From Saprospiraceae bacterium (GTDB taxonomy: Bacteria; Bacteroidota; Bacteroidia; Chitinophagales; Saprospiraceae), in contig JAKVCU010000020.1 in the NCBI GenBank assembly GCA_022448955.1, forward strand, positions 1-34,408: 34,408 nt of DNA, in the 5' to 3' direction. Positions 1-7,942 of the stretch are shown here, one piece after another. The notes beneath the pieces are model-generated. The model was not told the origin of the DNA, did not search any database, and saw nothing but the letters and a program-made list of their open reading frames with translations. Position numbers and translations under genes: made by a program. Position 1 is the first letter of the stretch. The number at the start of each line of letters is the position of its first letter.

Positions 1-371
1 GGGTGTGTGGGAGAATTGGGGCTTTGGCATCACGGCGTTGGGTTATCTCAGTGTCACGTTGAGTTACACCTTCTACTTCAAGCAAGTTACTGATATCGAT
101 CGTATACATTTTGCCAAAGCCTGCTAAAAACAAACCAATTGGGATAGTAGGGTACCAGCCGGTACCTAATTCAAGCACTTTAGTCGCCTCTAATTCTTTG
201 GTCCGATAAGCTTGATAAAAAGAGTAATGCTTTCCTAAATGAATTAAACGATCATCAAAATACTCATCAGATAATTAACCACCTTTAGTTACATACTTTT
301 GAAAAAGGAAGTTAATTCGATGCTTAGGAAATAAACTTCTGTACTATTGCCTTGATGATCCACTTGCTCAT
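1..371 (-). pseudogene. SAM-dependent methyltransferase, frameshifted and nonsense-interrupted, cut by window edge
   Basis: Seen: the ATG (371-369) overlaps the TGA of the upstream glycosyltransferase as ATGA, a typical coupled start. Translation begins MSKWIIKAIVQKFI, then must shift by one base near position 325 (an extra T in an ATTT run restores the frame) to read PKHRINFLFQKYVTKGG. A TAA follows at about 281, and the same frame then continues as LSDEYFDDRLIHLGKHY and on to a Rossmann motif I, VLELGTGWYPTIPIG, with TIDIS after it. Family knowledge: this motif is the SAM-binding site of class I methyltransferases. Inference: an ancestral methyltransferase working with the glycosyltransferase, now broken by one indel and one stop, or carrying two sequencing errors. 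Translation past about position 70 looks less protein-like, so a further lesion there is possible. The 3' end is outside the window. Confidence 0.6.
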
Positions 372-1096
372 TTACTGAATAAATTATACTTCAAAATACA
401 ATAAATGGCCCTAAAGCCATCTTTCCAATCGATTTTTTTACCCTCATCATAAGTACGGCCGTAATAAGAAATACCTACTTCATAAATGCGAATATTTGGA
501 ATCCGAGCAATTTTGGCGGTTACTTCTGGTTCAAATCCAAAGCGATTCTCTTTTAAATCTAAACTTTTGATGATATCCGCTCTGAATAGCTTATAACAAG
601 TTTCCATATCTGTTAGGTTCAGGTTGGTCATAGCGTTAGAGAGGAAAGTTAAAAATTTATTTCCAATAGAATGCCAAAAAAATAAAATGCGATGCGCATT
701 TCCTCCCATAAAACGAGAACCATACACTACGTCTGCCACATTATCTAAAATCGGTTTAAGCAAGATATTAAATTCCTCTGGATCATATTCTAAATCTGCA
801 TCTTGAATAACGATGTAATCTCCTTTAGCTTCCTTTATGCCTGTATGTAATGCAGCGCCTTTCCCCTTATTCACCTGATGCTTGTAATATTGAATGTTCA
901 AATCTGCATTTTCGGCCATATACCTTTGAATGGCACCTTCTGTATCATCTTTGGAACAATCATTGACAACAATCACCTCTTTGCTCAAGCCTCCAATCAA
1001 TTGAACAGCTTTTACCTTATCTAAAATGAGATGAATAGTAGCTGCTTCATTATAAGCGGGAATAACAATGGAGAGCGTTGTTGACATCCTAATCAT
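368..1096 (-). CDS. Family 2 glycosyltransferase (dolichyl-phosphate mannosyltransferase-like)
   Basis: 242 aa, cytoplasmic GT-A fold enzyme transferring a sugar from a nucleotide donor, probably onto a lipid carrier or surface glycan. Visible motifs: the N-terminal LSIVIPAYNEAATI strand, VIVVNDCSKDDT, the donor/metal motif DAD at residues 99-101 (VIQDADLEYDPEEF), and the conserved RFGFEPEVTAKIAR and YYGRTYDEGKKIDWKDG blocks typical of DPM1-like bacterial enzymes. No membrane segment is present, unlike the GtrB branch. An alternative start is the ATG at 1087 (MSTTLSIVIP), which fits the family length better. The stop overlaps the start of the broken methyltransferase by four bases, indicating one operon. 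The acceptor cannot be told from sequence. Confidence 0.9.
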   Translation of the reverse strand: MIRMSTTLSIVIPAYNEAATIHLILDKVKAVQLIGGLSKEVIVVNDCSKDDTEGAIQRYMAENADLNIQYYKHQVNKGKGAALHTGIKEAKGDYIVIQDADLEYDPEEFNILLKPILDNVADVVYGSRFMGGNAHRILFFWHSIGNKFLTFLSNAMTNLNLTDMETCYKLFRADIIKSLDLKENRFGFEPEVTAKIARIPNIRIYEVGISYYGRTYDEGKKIDWKDGFRAIYCILKYNLFSK

Positions 1097-1278
1097 TTAT
1101 AAATTTTCCTAAAGAAAACATTTTTTAGACATTCTAAAAGACTTACAATGATAGAGAATTTAGCACTAAGAATGTTTCTTTTTTATTTCTTCTTCGCAAT
1201 TTGACAACCAATTGGTGTATTTTCTCGTATTTAACATAAAGACAGGATTTTTGAGTAGAGATTTTGCTTGATATCTTG

Positions 1279-1286
1279 TATTTTTG
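1279..1286 (+). promoter_or_regulatory. Putative Bacteroidota -7 element (TATTTTTG)
   Basis: The octamer TATTTTTG matches the TAnnTTTG consensus of Bacteroidota housekeeping promoters and lies 72 bases before the ATG at 1359. No TTTG is seen at the ideal 19-base spacing upstream, so only the -7 half supports it. Confidence 0.4.
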
Positions 1287-1358
1287 TAACTAAGATGCTC
1301 TACTTGCGTCTAAAACAAAAACAACATTTGATAACACCCCCAAGTGAAACAAATAAAT

Positions 1359-2510
1359 ATGAAGCACATCTTACTCTTTTTATTACTCCTTTCAGGCAGT
1401 TATCTCAGTGCTCAAATAGAGATTACGGATGCTATATTTCCAGAGGCAGGTGACACCTTGTTTACAGCTGTGGATAATCTACCTAGTTCTAATATTGAAA
1501 TAACGGCAGCTGGTGGTGATCAGAGTTGGGATTTCACAGCTCTACAGGCACCATTCACACGCCAAACTTTGGTACTAGATGCATCTGAAGGAGACTTTAG
1601 TGCTTCTTTCCCCAACACCAATCTGGTGTATAAAAGTGGGCTAAACGCTGAAACTTATTATTCAGTAAGTGATGATGAAATCCTATTGGTTGGATTTACT
1701 GGTGCAGACCCTGTAGGTATTGGCGTCGAATTAGTAACCAAGTTTGAGCCCGCATACTCTAGCCAGCGAGCTCCTTTAAATTTCTTTGACGTCAATCAAT
1801 TTGAAAGTAACCTAAACATTCCATTTGCAACGGATGAAATACCTGGGGATATTTTTGATAATTTGCCCATTACTCCTGATTCGATTCGGATTCGGATAGC
1901 CATTGACCGTCTGGATGTTGTCGATGCTTGGGGTAATTTAACCATCCCGGGTGGAATCTATGATGTATTACGCGAAAAGCGTACGGAAGTTAGGGATACT
2001 AGACTGGACGCCAAAGTGGGCTTTTTTGGATGGCAAGATGTAACAGATATTATTTTGGCAGCTTCAGGGGAGTTTGGTGATATTGCAGAGCAGTTAGGCA
2101 CAGATACCATCGTTAGCTATCATTTTATTAGTGATGAAGTAAAAGAGCCTATTGCTATAGCAACCATGGCGCCAAATGAAGAATCAATTTTACAGGTGGA
2201 ATATAAAGCAAATGATGTAGTGACAAATGTTCAAGATGTTACTAGATTAAAGCCAGGTGTTTATGCTTCTCCAAACCCTGCTATGGCAAATGTTCGTTTC
2301 GAATTTTCAAATTTGGAGACGGGTTTATATACACTGAGAATTTACAATATTTTAGGAGTTGAAGTTTGGAGCCAAAAATATCAAATAAATGGTACCCGTA
2401 CTGAAAAAGTGAATATCTCTTCTTTAAGGAAAGGAACTTATTTATATAGCCTAATAAGCCCTGCAGGCAAAGCCTTGACAACCAAACGCCTTATTGTGAT
2501 TCGTCCATAA
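1359..2510 (+). CDS. Secreted protein with T9SS type A C-terminal sorting domain
   Basis: 383 aa. I chose the ATG at 1359 because it gives a clean signal peptide (MKHILLFLLLLSGSYLSAQ, cleaved around residue 19) and sits in an AAATAAAT context; a GTG five codons upstream is less likely. The central 280 residues have no domain I recognise; they are rich in beta-forming and acidic residues, as in extracellular proteins. The last ~80 residues begin YASPNPAMANVRFEF and contain GLYTLRIYNILGVEVW and LRKGTYLYSLI, the pattern of the Por secretion tail (TIGR04183-type). Such tails route proteins through the type IX system and are removed at the surface. The gene is monocistronic: a strong hairpin terminator follows 20 bases after the stop. 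Function of the mature protein unknown. Confidence 0.88.
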   Translation: MKHILLFLLLLSGSYLSAQIEITDAIFPEAGDTLFTAVDNLPSSNIEITAAGGDQSWDFTALQAPFTRQTLVLDASEGDFSASFPNTNLVYKSGLNAETYYSVSDDEILLVGFTGADPVGIGVELVTKFEPAYSSQRAPLNFFDVNQFESNLNIPFATDEIPGDIFDNLPITPDSIRIRIAIDRLDVVDAWGNLTIPGGIYDVLREKRTEVRDTRLDAKVGFFGWQDVTDIILAASGEFGDIAEQLGTDTIVSYHFISDEVKEPIAIATMAPNEESILQVEYKANDVVTNVQDVTRLKPGVYASPNPAMANVRFEFSNLETGLYTLRIYNILGVEVWSQKYQINGTRTEKVNISSLRKGTYLYSLISPAGKALTTKRLIVIRP

Positions 2511-2529
2511 ATACTAGCACATTTTTTCA

Positions 2530-2576
2530 TGAAAATAAAAAGGCTAGCATCGATGATGCTAGCCTTTTTATTTTCA
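2530..2576 (+). terminator. Intrinsic terminator, 22-bp perfect stem
   Basis: Arms 2530-2551 and 2555-2576 are perfectly complementary over 22 bases around a 3-base GAT loop. The core is GGCTAGCATC/GATGCTAGCC flanked by A-rich and T-rich arms, so it could terminate in both directions. It ends the T9SS cargo gene at 2510. Confidence 0.93.
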
Positions 2577-2723
2577 CGAAAAGTGTTAAGAAATACTAAG
2601 AATATATCTTTTCCGTTAATGATTTCTCAAAAAGTAGGGGTTATACTGTACTGTTTGCATCTTATGTACATAAATCGTCGCAACATATAAGAACTGAATA
2701 AAAAACAATCAAAAGAAATCAAC

Positions 2724-3299
2724 ATGAAAAAACTAAGCCTTTTTGCTTTTTTATTGGTTGGTGTTTCCACATTATTTGCACAAAGAGCAGAAACTATATT
2801 TGGACGCAACAGCCTAGGCCTTACAGGAGTTTGGGGCGCTAGCACCCAAAATTTTTCTTTCTATGATGGAAGCGACCAAGGCAATTCTGCTTATATCCGT
2901 GGCGGCTATGGTGGGTTAGAATTTGGACGCCGTGTATTTATAGGATGGGGTGGATTCAAAATGAAAGATTTTGTAGATCTTGAAAATGGGGCACAAGATT
3001 TCACGCTACGCTATAATGGCCCTATGATCAGTATAGCTCCATTAGCAGAAAAAGTCGTTCATCCTCGCTTCGGTGCTCTATTTGGCTCCGGCCGAGTAAA
3101 ACTAACCGATGACTCTTCTGATAAAGTAATAGTCATTCAGCCTACCTTAGGTATGGAGATCAATGTACTGAGTTGGTTTAGAATTGGACTGGAGGGGGGT
3201 TATCGTTTTGTCACTAACGAAAATATTCCAAATCTAGATTCGGAAGACATCTCCTCTCCTTTTGCTCAGGTAGATTTTCGATTTGGAATCAGCTGGTGA
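2724..3299 (+). CDS. Small outer-membrane beta-barrel-like protein, function unknown
   Basis: 191 aa with a signal peptide (MKKLSLFAFLLVGVSTLFAQ, residues 1-20). The mature part alternates polar and hydrophobic residues with many glycines and aromatics (IRGGYGGLEFGRRVFIGWGG, LGMEINVLSWFRIGLEGGYR) and ends AQVDFRFGISW, a terminal beta-strand with an aromatic last residue, as in small outer-membrane barrels. It lacks an OmpA domain, lipobox or sorting tail. A TACTGTTTG element about 60 bases upstream resembles the -7 consensus with one extra spacer base. It is isolated: terminator before, long noncoding gap after. The barrel reading comes from composition and pattern; no named family was recognised. 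Confidence 0.75.
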   Translation: MKKLSLFAFLLVGVSTLFAQRAETIFGRNSLGLTGVWGASTQNFSFYDGSDQGNSAYIRGGYGGLEFGRRVFIGWGGFKMKDFVDLENGAQDFTLRYNGPMISIAPLAEKVVHPRFGALFGSGRVKLTDDSSDKVIVIQPTLGMEINVLSWFRIGLEGGYRFVTNENIPNLDSEDISSPFAQVDFRFGISW

Positions 3300-3683
3300 A
3301 CATAAAAATCTCTGTAAGCAGGAGTCATCCCAATGGTTCTAAAGGCATCATACCTCAGTTATAAACAATTAATAACCAGTATTTAAAATATAATCATCCT
3401 TTTTTATCAAGGGAAAGGAAGAAGAAAGGACTCAAAAACAAGTACTTACAATAAGAGGGGAATTTTCTGCATAAAGAAGTCCGAATTTTAGACTAAGTCG
3501 AAAATTCGGACTGACTCATATTTATACTTCTGCATAGTTTTTGCAAAACATCCAATTTTACTATCCTAGCTTTCAAATTCATTTCCTATATTTTAGCACC
3601 TTTCCTTAATAGTTGCCCCTATTGTCATGTATCAAACGAAATAGACTTTATCGATTCAAATATTTGCATTACTAAGTAGAAAG
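3300..3683. other. Noncoding gap with one hairpin
   Basis: No convincing ORF on either strand. It holds the inverted repeat at 3478-3512 and otherwise AT-rich sequence with no recognised site. Confidence 0.6.
3478..3512. terminator. Hairpin, 12-bp perfect stem (possible terminator)
   Basis: Arms AGTCCGAATTTT (3478-3489) and AAAATTCGGACT (3501-3512) pair perfectly around an 11-base loop that itself contains GACTaAGTC, so the structure can extend inward. It lies about 180 bases past the barrel gene and has no T tract, so it may be a processed 3' end or regulatory hairpin rather than a classic terminator. Confidence 0.5.
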
Positions 3684-3848
3684 ATGCTTATTCCAAGCAT
3701 CCCAAAATCTACAGAATATAAGATTGCGACTTATCGTGTAATAATAATTCCACCTATTAATAATGAATTCTTTCTCAATGGTAAAGAACGATCAAAATCG
3801 ACTTACAAAAAAGGAAGAGCTACCATACGCTATCTAGTTAGAGAATAG
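3684..3848 (+). CDS. Possible small ORF, 54 aa, unrecognised
   Basis: An ATG-to-TAG frame of 54 codons coding for a basic peptide starting MLIPSIPKSTEYKIATYR and ending KKGRATIRYLVRE. There is no signal peptide or membrane segment. It ends 66 bases before the MbnP-like gene. The C-terminal half looks protein-like, but the length is compatible with chance in an AT-rich gap, and no family is recognised. It may also be a remnant of a longer gene. Confidence 0.22.
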   Translation: MLIPSIPKSTEYKIATYRVIIIPPINNEFFLNGKERSKSTYKKGRATIRYLVRE

Positions 3849-3914
3849 CCTATGAATATGCCTTTCACTCTTATGAGTAAATATTTGTGTTCAATAAAAT
3901 TAAATAGATTAAAT

Positions 3915-4667
3915 ATGACATTAAAATCAAAAGTTACGCCCGTTCTTATTTTAGCCCTTTTTGCTTTTGCATGGACTTCATGTGGCAATGATGATGATAA
4001 CACATCTGATGGAAAAACAAATCTCGAATTACAACTTAGCTATACCGTCAATGGAGAAGCATACGAACAAGATGCTGTATACAATATTGGAGGAGTGAAC
4101 ACCTCCTTTAATGTAGCTAATTTTTATATTTCTAATATTCGGATAATGAATGAAGATAGTGAAATGGCGATATTCGAAGATCTTAATCTATTAGCAACGC
4201 CTGAAAACACTACCTTCGAACTAGGTGAGATAGATATAGATCACTATCACATGATTCGTTTCAACATCGGTGTTCAAGCCGAAGAAAACAACCAATCTGA
4301 AATAGACTTTACTTCTCGCCCAGCTAGTGATCCATTAGCTATGCAAACACCTGCTATGCACTGGAACTGGAATGCTGGATACCGCTTCTTACGTGTTGAT
4401 GGTTTGGTAGATACGGATGGTGATGGTACCCCTTCTGATATTCTAGAAATACATATTGGAACAGACAATTTCTTAACAGAAGCGGCTGTAATGCTACAGA
4501 AAGATGCAGAAGATAATGACCAGAACATAATCGAACTAGAATTTGATATAGCCAACTTATTCACCGATATAGACTTGACAACTGAAAATATTACACATAC
4601 TGGTGACTATCCAGATCTAGCAATTAAAATTAAAGATAATATTCCTACTGCTTTCACTAAGAAGTAG
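3915..4667 (+). CDS. MbnP-like periplasmic lipoprotein (metal-binding partner of a di-heme enzyme)
   Basis: 250 aa. The ATG at 3915 is chosen because it gives a lipoprotein signal with lipobox AWTSC (Cys23) followed by GNDDDN; the frame is open 21 codons upstream without a signal-like start. The mature part shows MbnP-type features: a beta-rich N-terminal half (LELQLSYTVNGEAY, FNVANFYISNIRI), DIDHYHMIRFNIGV with His110/His112, and the hallmark AMHWNWNAGYRFLRVDG with His149, Trp150 and Trp152, then LEIHIGTDN with His180. Family knowledge: in methanotrophs MbnP is modified by MbnH, which oxidises a tryptophan to kynurenine, and the product binds copper. Here the next gene, 68 bases on, is a di-heme peroxidase-family protein, the expected partner. 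No methanobactin genes are visible, so the role is probably general metal handling. Metal and substrate are not shown by sequence. Confidence 0.85.
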   Translation: MTLKSKVTPVLILALFAFAWTSCGNDDDNTSDGKTNLELQLSYTVNGEAYEQDAVYNIGGVNTSFNVANFYISNIRIMNEDSEMAIFEDLNLLATPENTTFELGEIDIDHYHMIRFNIGVQAEENNQSEIDFTSRPASDPLAMQTPAMHWNWNAGYRFLRVDGLVDTDGDGTPSDILEIHIGTDNFLTEAAVMLQKDAEDNDQNIIELEFDIANLFTDIDLTTENITHTGDYPDLAIKIKDNIPTAFTKK

Positions 4668-4735
4668 TAGTCAATTGATGCATTTAAATAAAAATGGACA
4701 GGGATATCTGCGGTATCCCTATCCGTTTACAACTC

Positions 4736-5743
4736 ATGAAGCAATATCCTCAAATTTTAATATTCCTCTTTCTGCTTGCCATGGTATGTAAGAAAGAAAT
4801 GAATACCCAAGCACAAGAGGTAGGTTTAAAAATACCCAAAGGCTTTCCTCTACCAAATATTCCTGATAACAACCCGCTTACCCCATCAAAAATCGCATTA
4901 GGGAAGCGTTTATTCTATGATACTATACTTTCAATAGACAGTACCATTGCTTGTGGAAGTTGTCACAAACAAGAATTCGCTTTTGCAGACAACAAATCCA
5001 TTAGCCCAGGCATAGAAGGAAAACTAGGTTTCCGCAACGTTCCTTCCTTAGCTAATGTAGCTTTTGTAGCGCATTTTAATAAAGATGGTGGAGTGCCGAC
5101 CCTTGACTTTCAAGCCCTAGTTCCTATTGAAGATGATTTTGAAATGGGCATATCCATACAAGATTTGGCTAAGCGCCTGAATGCAGATTCTTCTTACCAA
5201 TCTGCTTTTGAATATAATTTTGGGGATGTCGCAAGCCCATTTACTATTACCCGTGCACTAGCTGCTTTCCAGCGTACGATGATTAGTGGAAACAGTAAAT
5301 ACGATAAAGTGATGAGAGGAGAAGAAACTTTCTCTACACAGGAAAAAAGAGGGTATGACTTATTTACGAGCGAAAAAGCGAACTGTAGTAATTGTCATAG
5401 CGGATTCAACTTTACCAATGGCGAATTCATGAACAATGGGCTTTATTTAGACTATAGCAAGGACACTGGTAGGCAAAGAGTAACAATCGATAGTGCTGAT
5501 ATTGGTAAATTCAGAGTGCCCTCTTTGAGGAATGTAGAGCTTACAGCACCCTATATGCACGATGGTAGTTTAGCTAGCTTGGAAGACGTCATTACCCACT
5601 ACAAAAGTGGAGGACAGCCACATCCTAACAAAAGTTCTACTTTGCGACCAATTGCCTTAAACGAAAATGAAACAGCTGACCTCCTAATATTTTTAAAAAC
5701 GCTTACGGATACTACCTTTATTAATAATTCAGATTTTCGGTAA
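4736..5743 (+). CDS. Di-heme cytochrome c peroxidase family protein (MbnH/MauG/CcpA type)
   Basis: 335 aa from the ATG at 4736, which gives a hydrophobic N-terminus with a possible lipobox (FLLAMVC, Cys18); an upstream in-frame ATG at 4694 adds only non-signal residues. Two c-type heme sites are present: CGSCH at 73-77 and CSNCH at 217-221, the usual spacing. Other family blocks are ALGKRLFYDTILS, NVPSLANVAF, the FRVPSLRNVELTAPYMHDGS block around Met274/His275, and LEDVITHYKSGGQPHP. Family knowledge: members reduce peroxide using electrons from small cytochromes, or, like MauG and MbnH, oxidise residues in a partner protein through a high-valent di-heme state. Pairing with the MbnP-like gene upstream favours the second role (inference). 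The stop lies nine bases from the converging thioredoxin gene, leaving no room for a separate terminator. Confidence 0.92.
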   Translation: MKQYPQILIFLFLLAMVCKKEMNTQAQEVGLKIPKGFPLPNIPDNNPLTPSKIALGKRLFYDTILSIDSTIACGSCHKQEFAFADNKSISPGIEGKLGFRNVPSLANVAFVAHFNKDGGVPTLDFQALVPIEDDFEMGISIQDLAKRLNADSSYQSAFEYNFGDVASPFTITRALAAFQRTMISGNSKYDKVMRGEETFSTQEKRGYDLFTSEKANCSNCHSGFNFTNGEFMNNGLYLDYSKDTGRQRVTIDSADIGKFRVPSLRNVELTAPYMHDGSLASLEDVITHYKSGGQPHPNKSSTLRPIALNENETADLLIFLKTLTDTTFINNSDFR

Positions 5744-5752
5744 GTCCCTAAA

Positions 5753-6289
5753 TTATAGTACCTGGTGTAATTTCGAATATAATCGCTGACCACTGCTTGG
5801 CCGTGGCGCATTTTTATCAACTACTTTTCCATTGCGATCAATAATTACGTAAGTTGGAAGGCCCATTACTTTACGACCATCTGGATTTACGCGCTTATAA
5901 AATCGCGATCTTAAATCAGCAACTAAGTCTTGGTTAGCAAATACATGATAACCTGTCAGCTTGGCATCTTTAATCATCTTTTGCCATTTTTTCTTAGCGT
6001 TATCTGTTTGGCGATCAATGTTTGCATACACCAATACAACATCTTTATCCTCAATATATGACTTCAGGCCATCTTTAAATTGAAACTCTCTTCTACAAGG
6101 ACCACACCATGTTCCCCACAAGTCCAATAAAATCACTTTCCCTTCAAATCGTCCGACTAGTTCATCATAACTATCAATCCCTTCATAATTATCCAATACA
6201 ACAACTTTCTTCGGATTTGCTCCGCTTTGAGCGAAAGCTCCTAGGCAAAAGAAAAATAAGAGGCCTAACGTAAATACTGTCTTTTTCAT
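5753..6289 (-). CDS. TlpA/ResA-like periplasmic thioredoxin
   Basis: 178 aa with a signal peptide (MKKTVFTLGLLFFFCLGAFAQ) and a single thioredoxin fold. The active site is WCGPC (Cys62, Cys65) in ILLDLWGTWCGPCRREF, and the cis-proline loop is GLPTYVIIDRNGKVV. This is the TlpA/ResA group, which reduces disulfides in exported proteins, including apocytochromes c before heme attachment. It converges on the di-heme cytochrome gene nine bases away; that the two act together is only suggestive. It follows the M14 carboxypeptidase gene on the same strand, 80 bases apart. Length is normal for a one-domain member. Confidence 0.9.
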   Translation of the reverse strand: MKKTVFTLGLLFFFCLGAFAQSGANPKKVVVLDNYEGIDSYDELVGRFEGKVILLDLWGTWCGPCRREFQFKDGLKSYIEDKDVVLVYANIDRQTDNAKKKWQKMIKDAKLTGYHVFANQDLVADLRSRFYKRVNPDGRKVMGLPTYVIIDRNGKVVDKNAPRPSSGQRLYSKLHQVL

Positions 6290-6369
6290 TCCGTCTTAAT
6301 TTTTGCTTCCTTTCCTTTTAGGAAACATGGTTACTGTTTTATTTATACGTGAATTTCAATGTCCATGTA

Positions 6370-7839
6370 CTAGTGAAACTGTGCATTCCACAGTTCTTGT
6401 ATTTTCTGGCTATCCTTTTTTAAGGAAAATAACCTTCCATTCACTAAAATATGGCTAACGACATTTGATTTCTTAATAATTAAAGTAGGATTTCCCCCCA
6501 AACGAACTTGCTTATTCCTTGTCTGATCTTCATTAATGATTTGAAGCGGCAATTTACTTGCTTTAATCGCACTTATCCCATTTCTGACACGGATCGAACT
6601 GATTCCTCTCTTAATCAATTCAATAGGATTTATTCTAGCTAACTCACTCCAGTGATCAAAAGTTTTTTGATATACTTCTCCTTCATAGGCTTTTGCTCCA
6701 TTCAAATTCACATCTTCGTAAGCATAATAAACAGATAGATCGCCAATATCACTAATCCCTGCTTTAGGATAGAAGTTGGTAGCACCTTCTGTATCAATTT
6801 CCTCATTCCGGAACCCCAGATCTACCGTGTACCAATCGCCATTTCGCTCTATTTGGACTTCTCGAACTAATAAATCCATAAATCGGCTACTTCTATTAAA
6901 GGGAATTCTTTTGTAATCTTTAATGGATTCATTTTTATACCAGCCCTTTGCAATGGCATCGAAAGAAGAAAGTAAGATGACGAAATGTAGCTTTCGCAAA
7001 TATTGTTTTTCCAAATCATCCTCCAGTCCGCCAGATTCAATCAGAATAGTTCTAGTGCCCCATTTTTGAATATTATCTCCAAAAGCTCTAGGCTCAAAGC
7101 TGTCACTATACTTAGCTACTTTTCCAGGGATATATTTTTGAAGGATACGGTTCATCCCAACGATTAATTTCATGGCATCACCCCTAACGGCATTAATATC
7201 CTTGTTGTAGTTAAAAGCTGGTGCTAAGAAAGAAATAGAAGCTGTATATGGAGTGGAACCAGCACTGTAATATCGACTCTGATCGTGTAAGTTAAAGCCC
7301 CAATCTGCATCTAATTGATCTCTAATACCTTTAAGTATCTTTGCTTCAGGAGTTTGTAGTCTAACGGCATCGCGATTTAAATCAATGCCAAGGGCATTTC
7401 TTCGCTCATACCGCTCTGCACCATCTGGATTAAGCATGGGTACAAAAACGAGGGTTACTTTCTCTAAGATTCGCTCTTTGAAGCGATCAAATTCATCACT
7501 CGCTTTAAAAAAATTAAAGATATCCATTATAGCCATTGTTGCAGTAGGCTCATCTCCATGCATTTGAGACCATAGGAGCACTTTTATTGGCCCTGAGCCA
7601 ATACTCACACTGTAAATAGAACGTCCCTCAATCGATTGTCCCAGTTCTTTGACCTTAAATTTTTGTGGAAGCGAATGAACAATAGAAGTGATATCGCGAT
7701 GCTTAAATCTGCGATCTTTAATCCTTTCTTCAAGGTATTGCCCATGAGCTTTATACAAATCGGTATACCGTACCGTTTTTTGCTGAGCACAACCTAATTG
7801 AACAAAAAATAGAAAACTAAAAAATATGGATAGGCGCAT
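6370..7839 (-). CDS. M14 family zinc carboxypeptidase, lipoprotein
   Basis: 489 aa from the ATG at 7839, which gives a lipoprotein signal (VQLGC, Cys17); the frame continues upstream to 7953 but without a sensible signal. The peptidase domain covers about residues 45-320. Zinc ligands are visible as His94 and Glu97 in QMHGDEPTATM and His185 in NLHDQSRYY; the substrate-binding NPDGAERYERRNALGIDLNR block includes Asn154/Arg155, and the catalytic glutamate is Glu268 in TILIESGG. All key residues are present, so it should be active. The last ~170 residues form a separate beta-rich region of unknown role. Probably removes residues from peptides or peptidoglycan fragments at the cell envelope; the substrate cannot be told. 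The cargo gene upstream on the same strand ends 103 bases before this start. Confidence 0.9.
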   Translation of the reverse strand: MRLSIFFSFLFFVQLGCAQQKTVRYTDLYKAHGQYLEERIKDRRFKHRDITSIVHSLPQKFKVKELGQSIEGRSIYSVSIGSGPIKVLLWSQMHGDEPTATMAIMDIFNFFKASDEFDRFKERILEKVTLVFVPMLNPDGAERYERRNALGIDLNRDAVRLQTPEAKILKGIRDQLDADWGFNLHDQSRYYSAGSTPYTASISFLAPAFNYNKDINAVRGDAMKLIVGMNRILQKYIPGKVAKYSDSFEPRAFGDNIQKWGTRTILIESGGLEDDLEKQYLRKLHFVILLSSFDAIAKGWYKNESIKDYKRIPFNRSSRFMDLLVREVQIERNGDWYTVDLGFRNEEIDTEGATNFYPKAGISDIGDLSVYYAYEDVNLNGAKAYEGEVYQKTFDHWSELARINPIELIKRGISSIRVRNGISAIKASKLPLQIINEDQTRNKQVRLGGNPTLIIKKSNVVSHILVNGRLFSLKKDSQKIQELWNAQFH

Positions 7840-7942
7840 ATTGCTTTGAATTACTTTTGCAATATAAGTATTTCTATCATTTGAAAGGAGGATGAATAAA
7901 ACGGAGACTTTTGTTATCTCCGTTTCATTCAGGAAGAAGACA

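Noticed and set aside
2-127. Plus-strand frame reading a hydrophobic, membrane-like C-terminus ending at a TAA
   Set aside because: It lies opposite the methyltransferase SAM-motif region, which is clearly the coding strand from about 70 to 260. It is too short and cut by the edge, although 1-70 alone remains ambiguous.
528-538. GGTTCAAATCC, resembling a tRNA T-arm
   Set aside because: It falls inside the conserved RFGFEPEVT block of the glycosyltransferase, and no acceptor or anticodon arms can be formed around it.
4274-4564. 96-codon minus-strand frame opposite the MbnP-like gene
   Set aside because: Ser-rich antisense shadow; the plus strand has a lipobox and conserved blocks.
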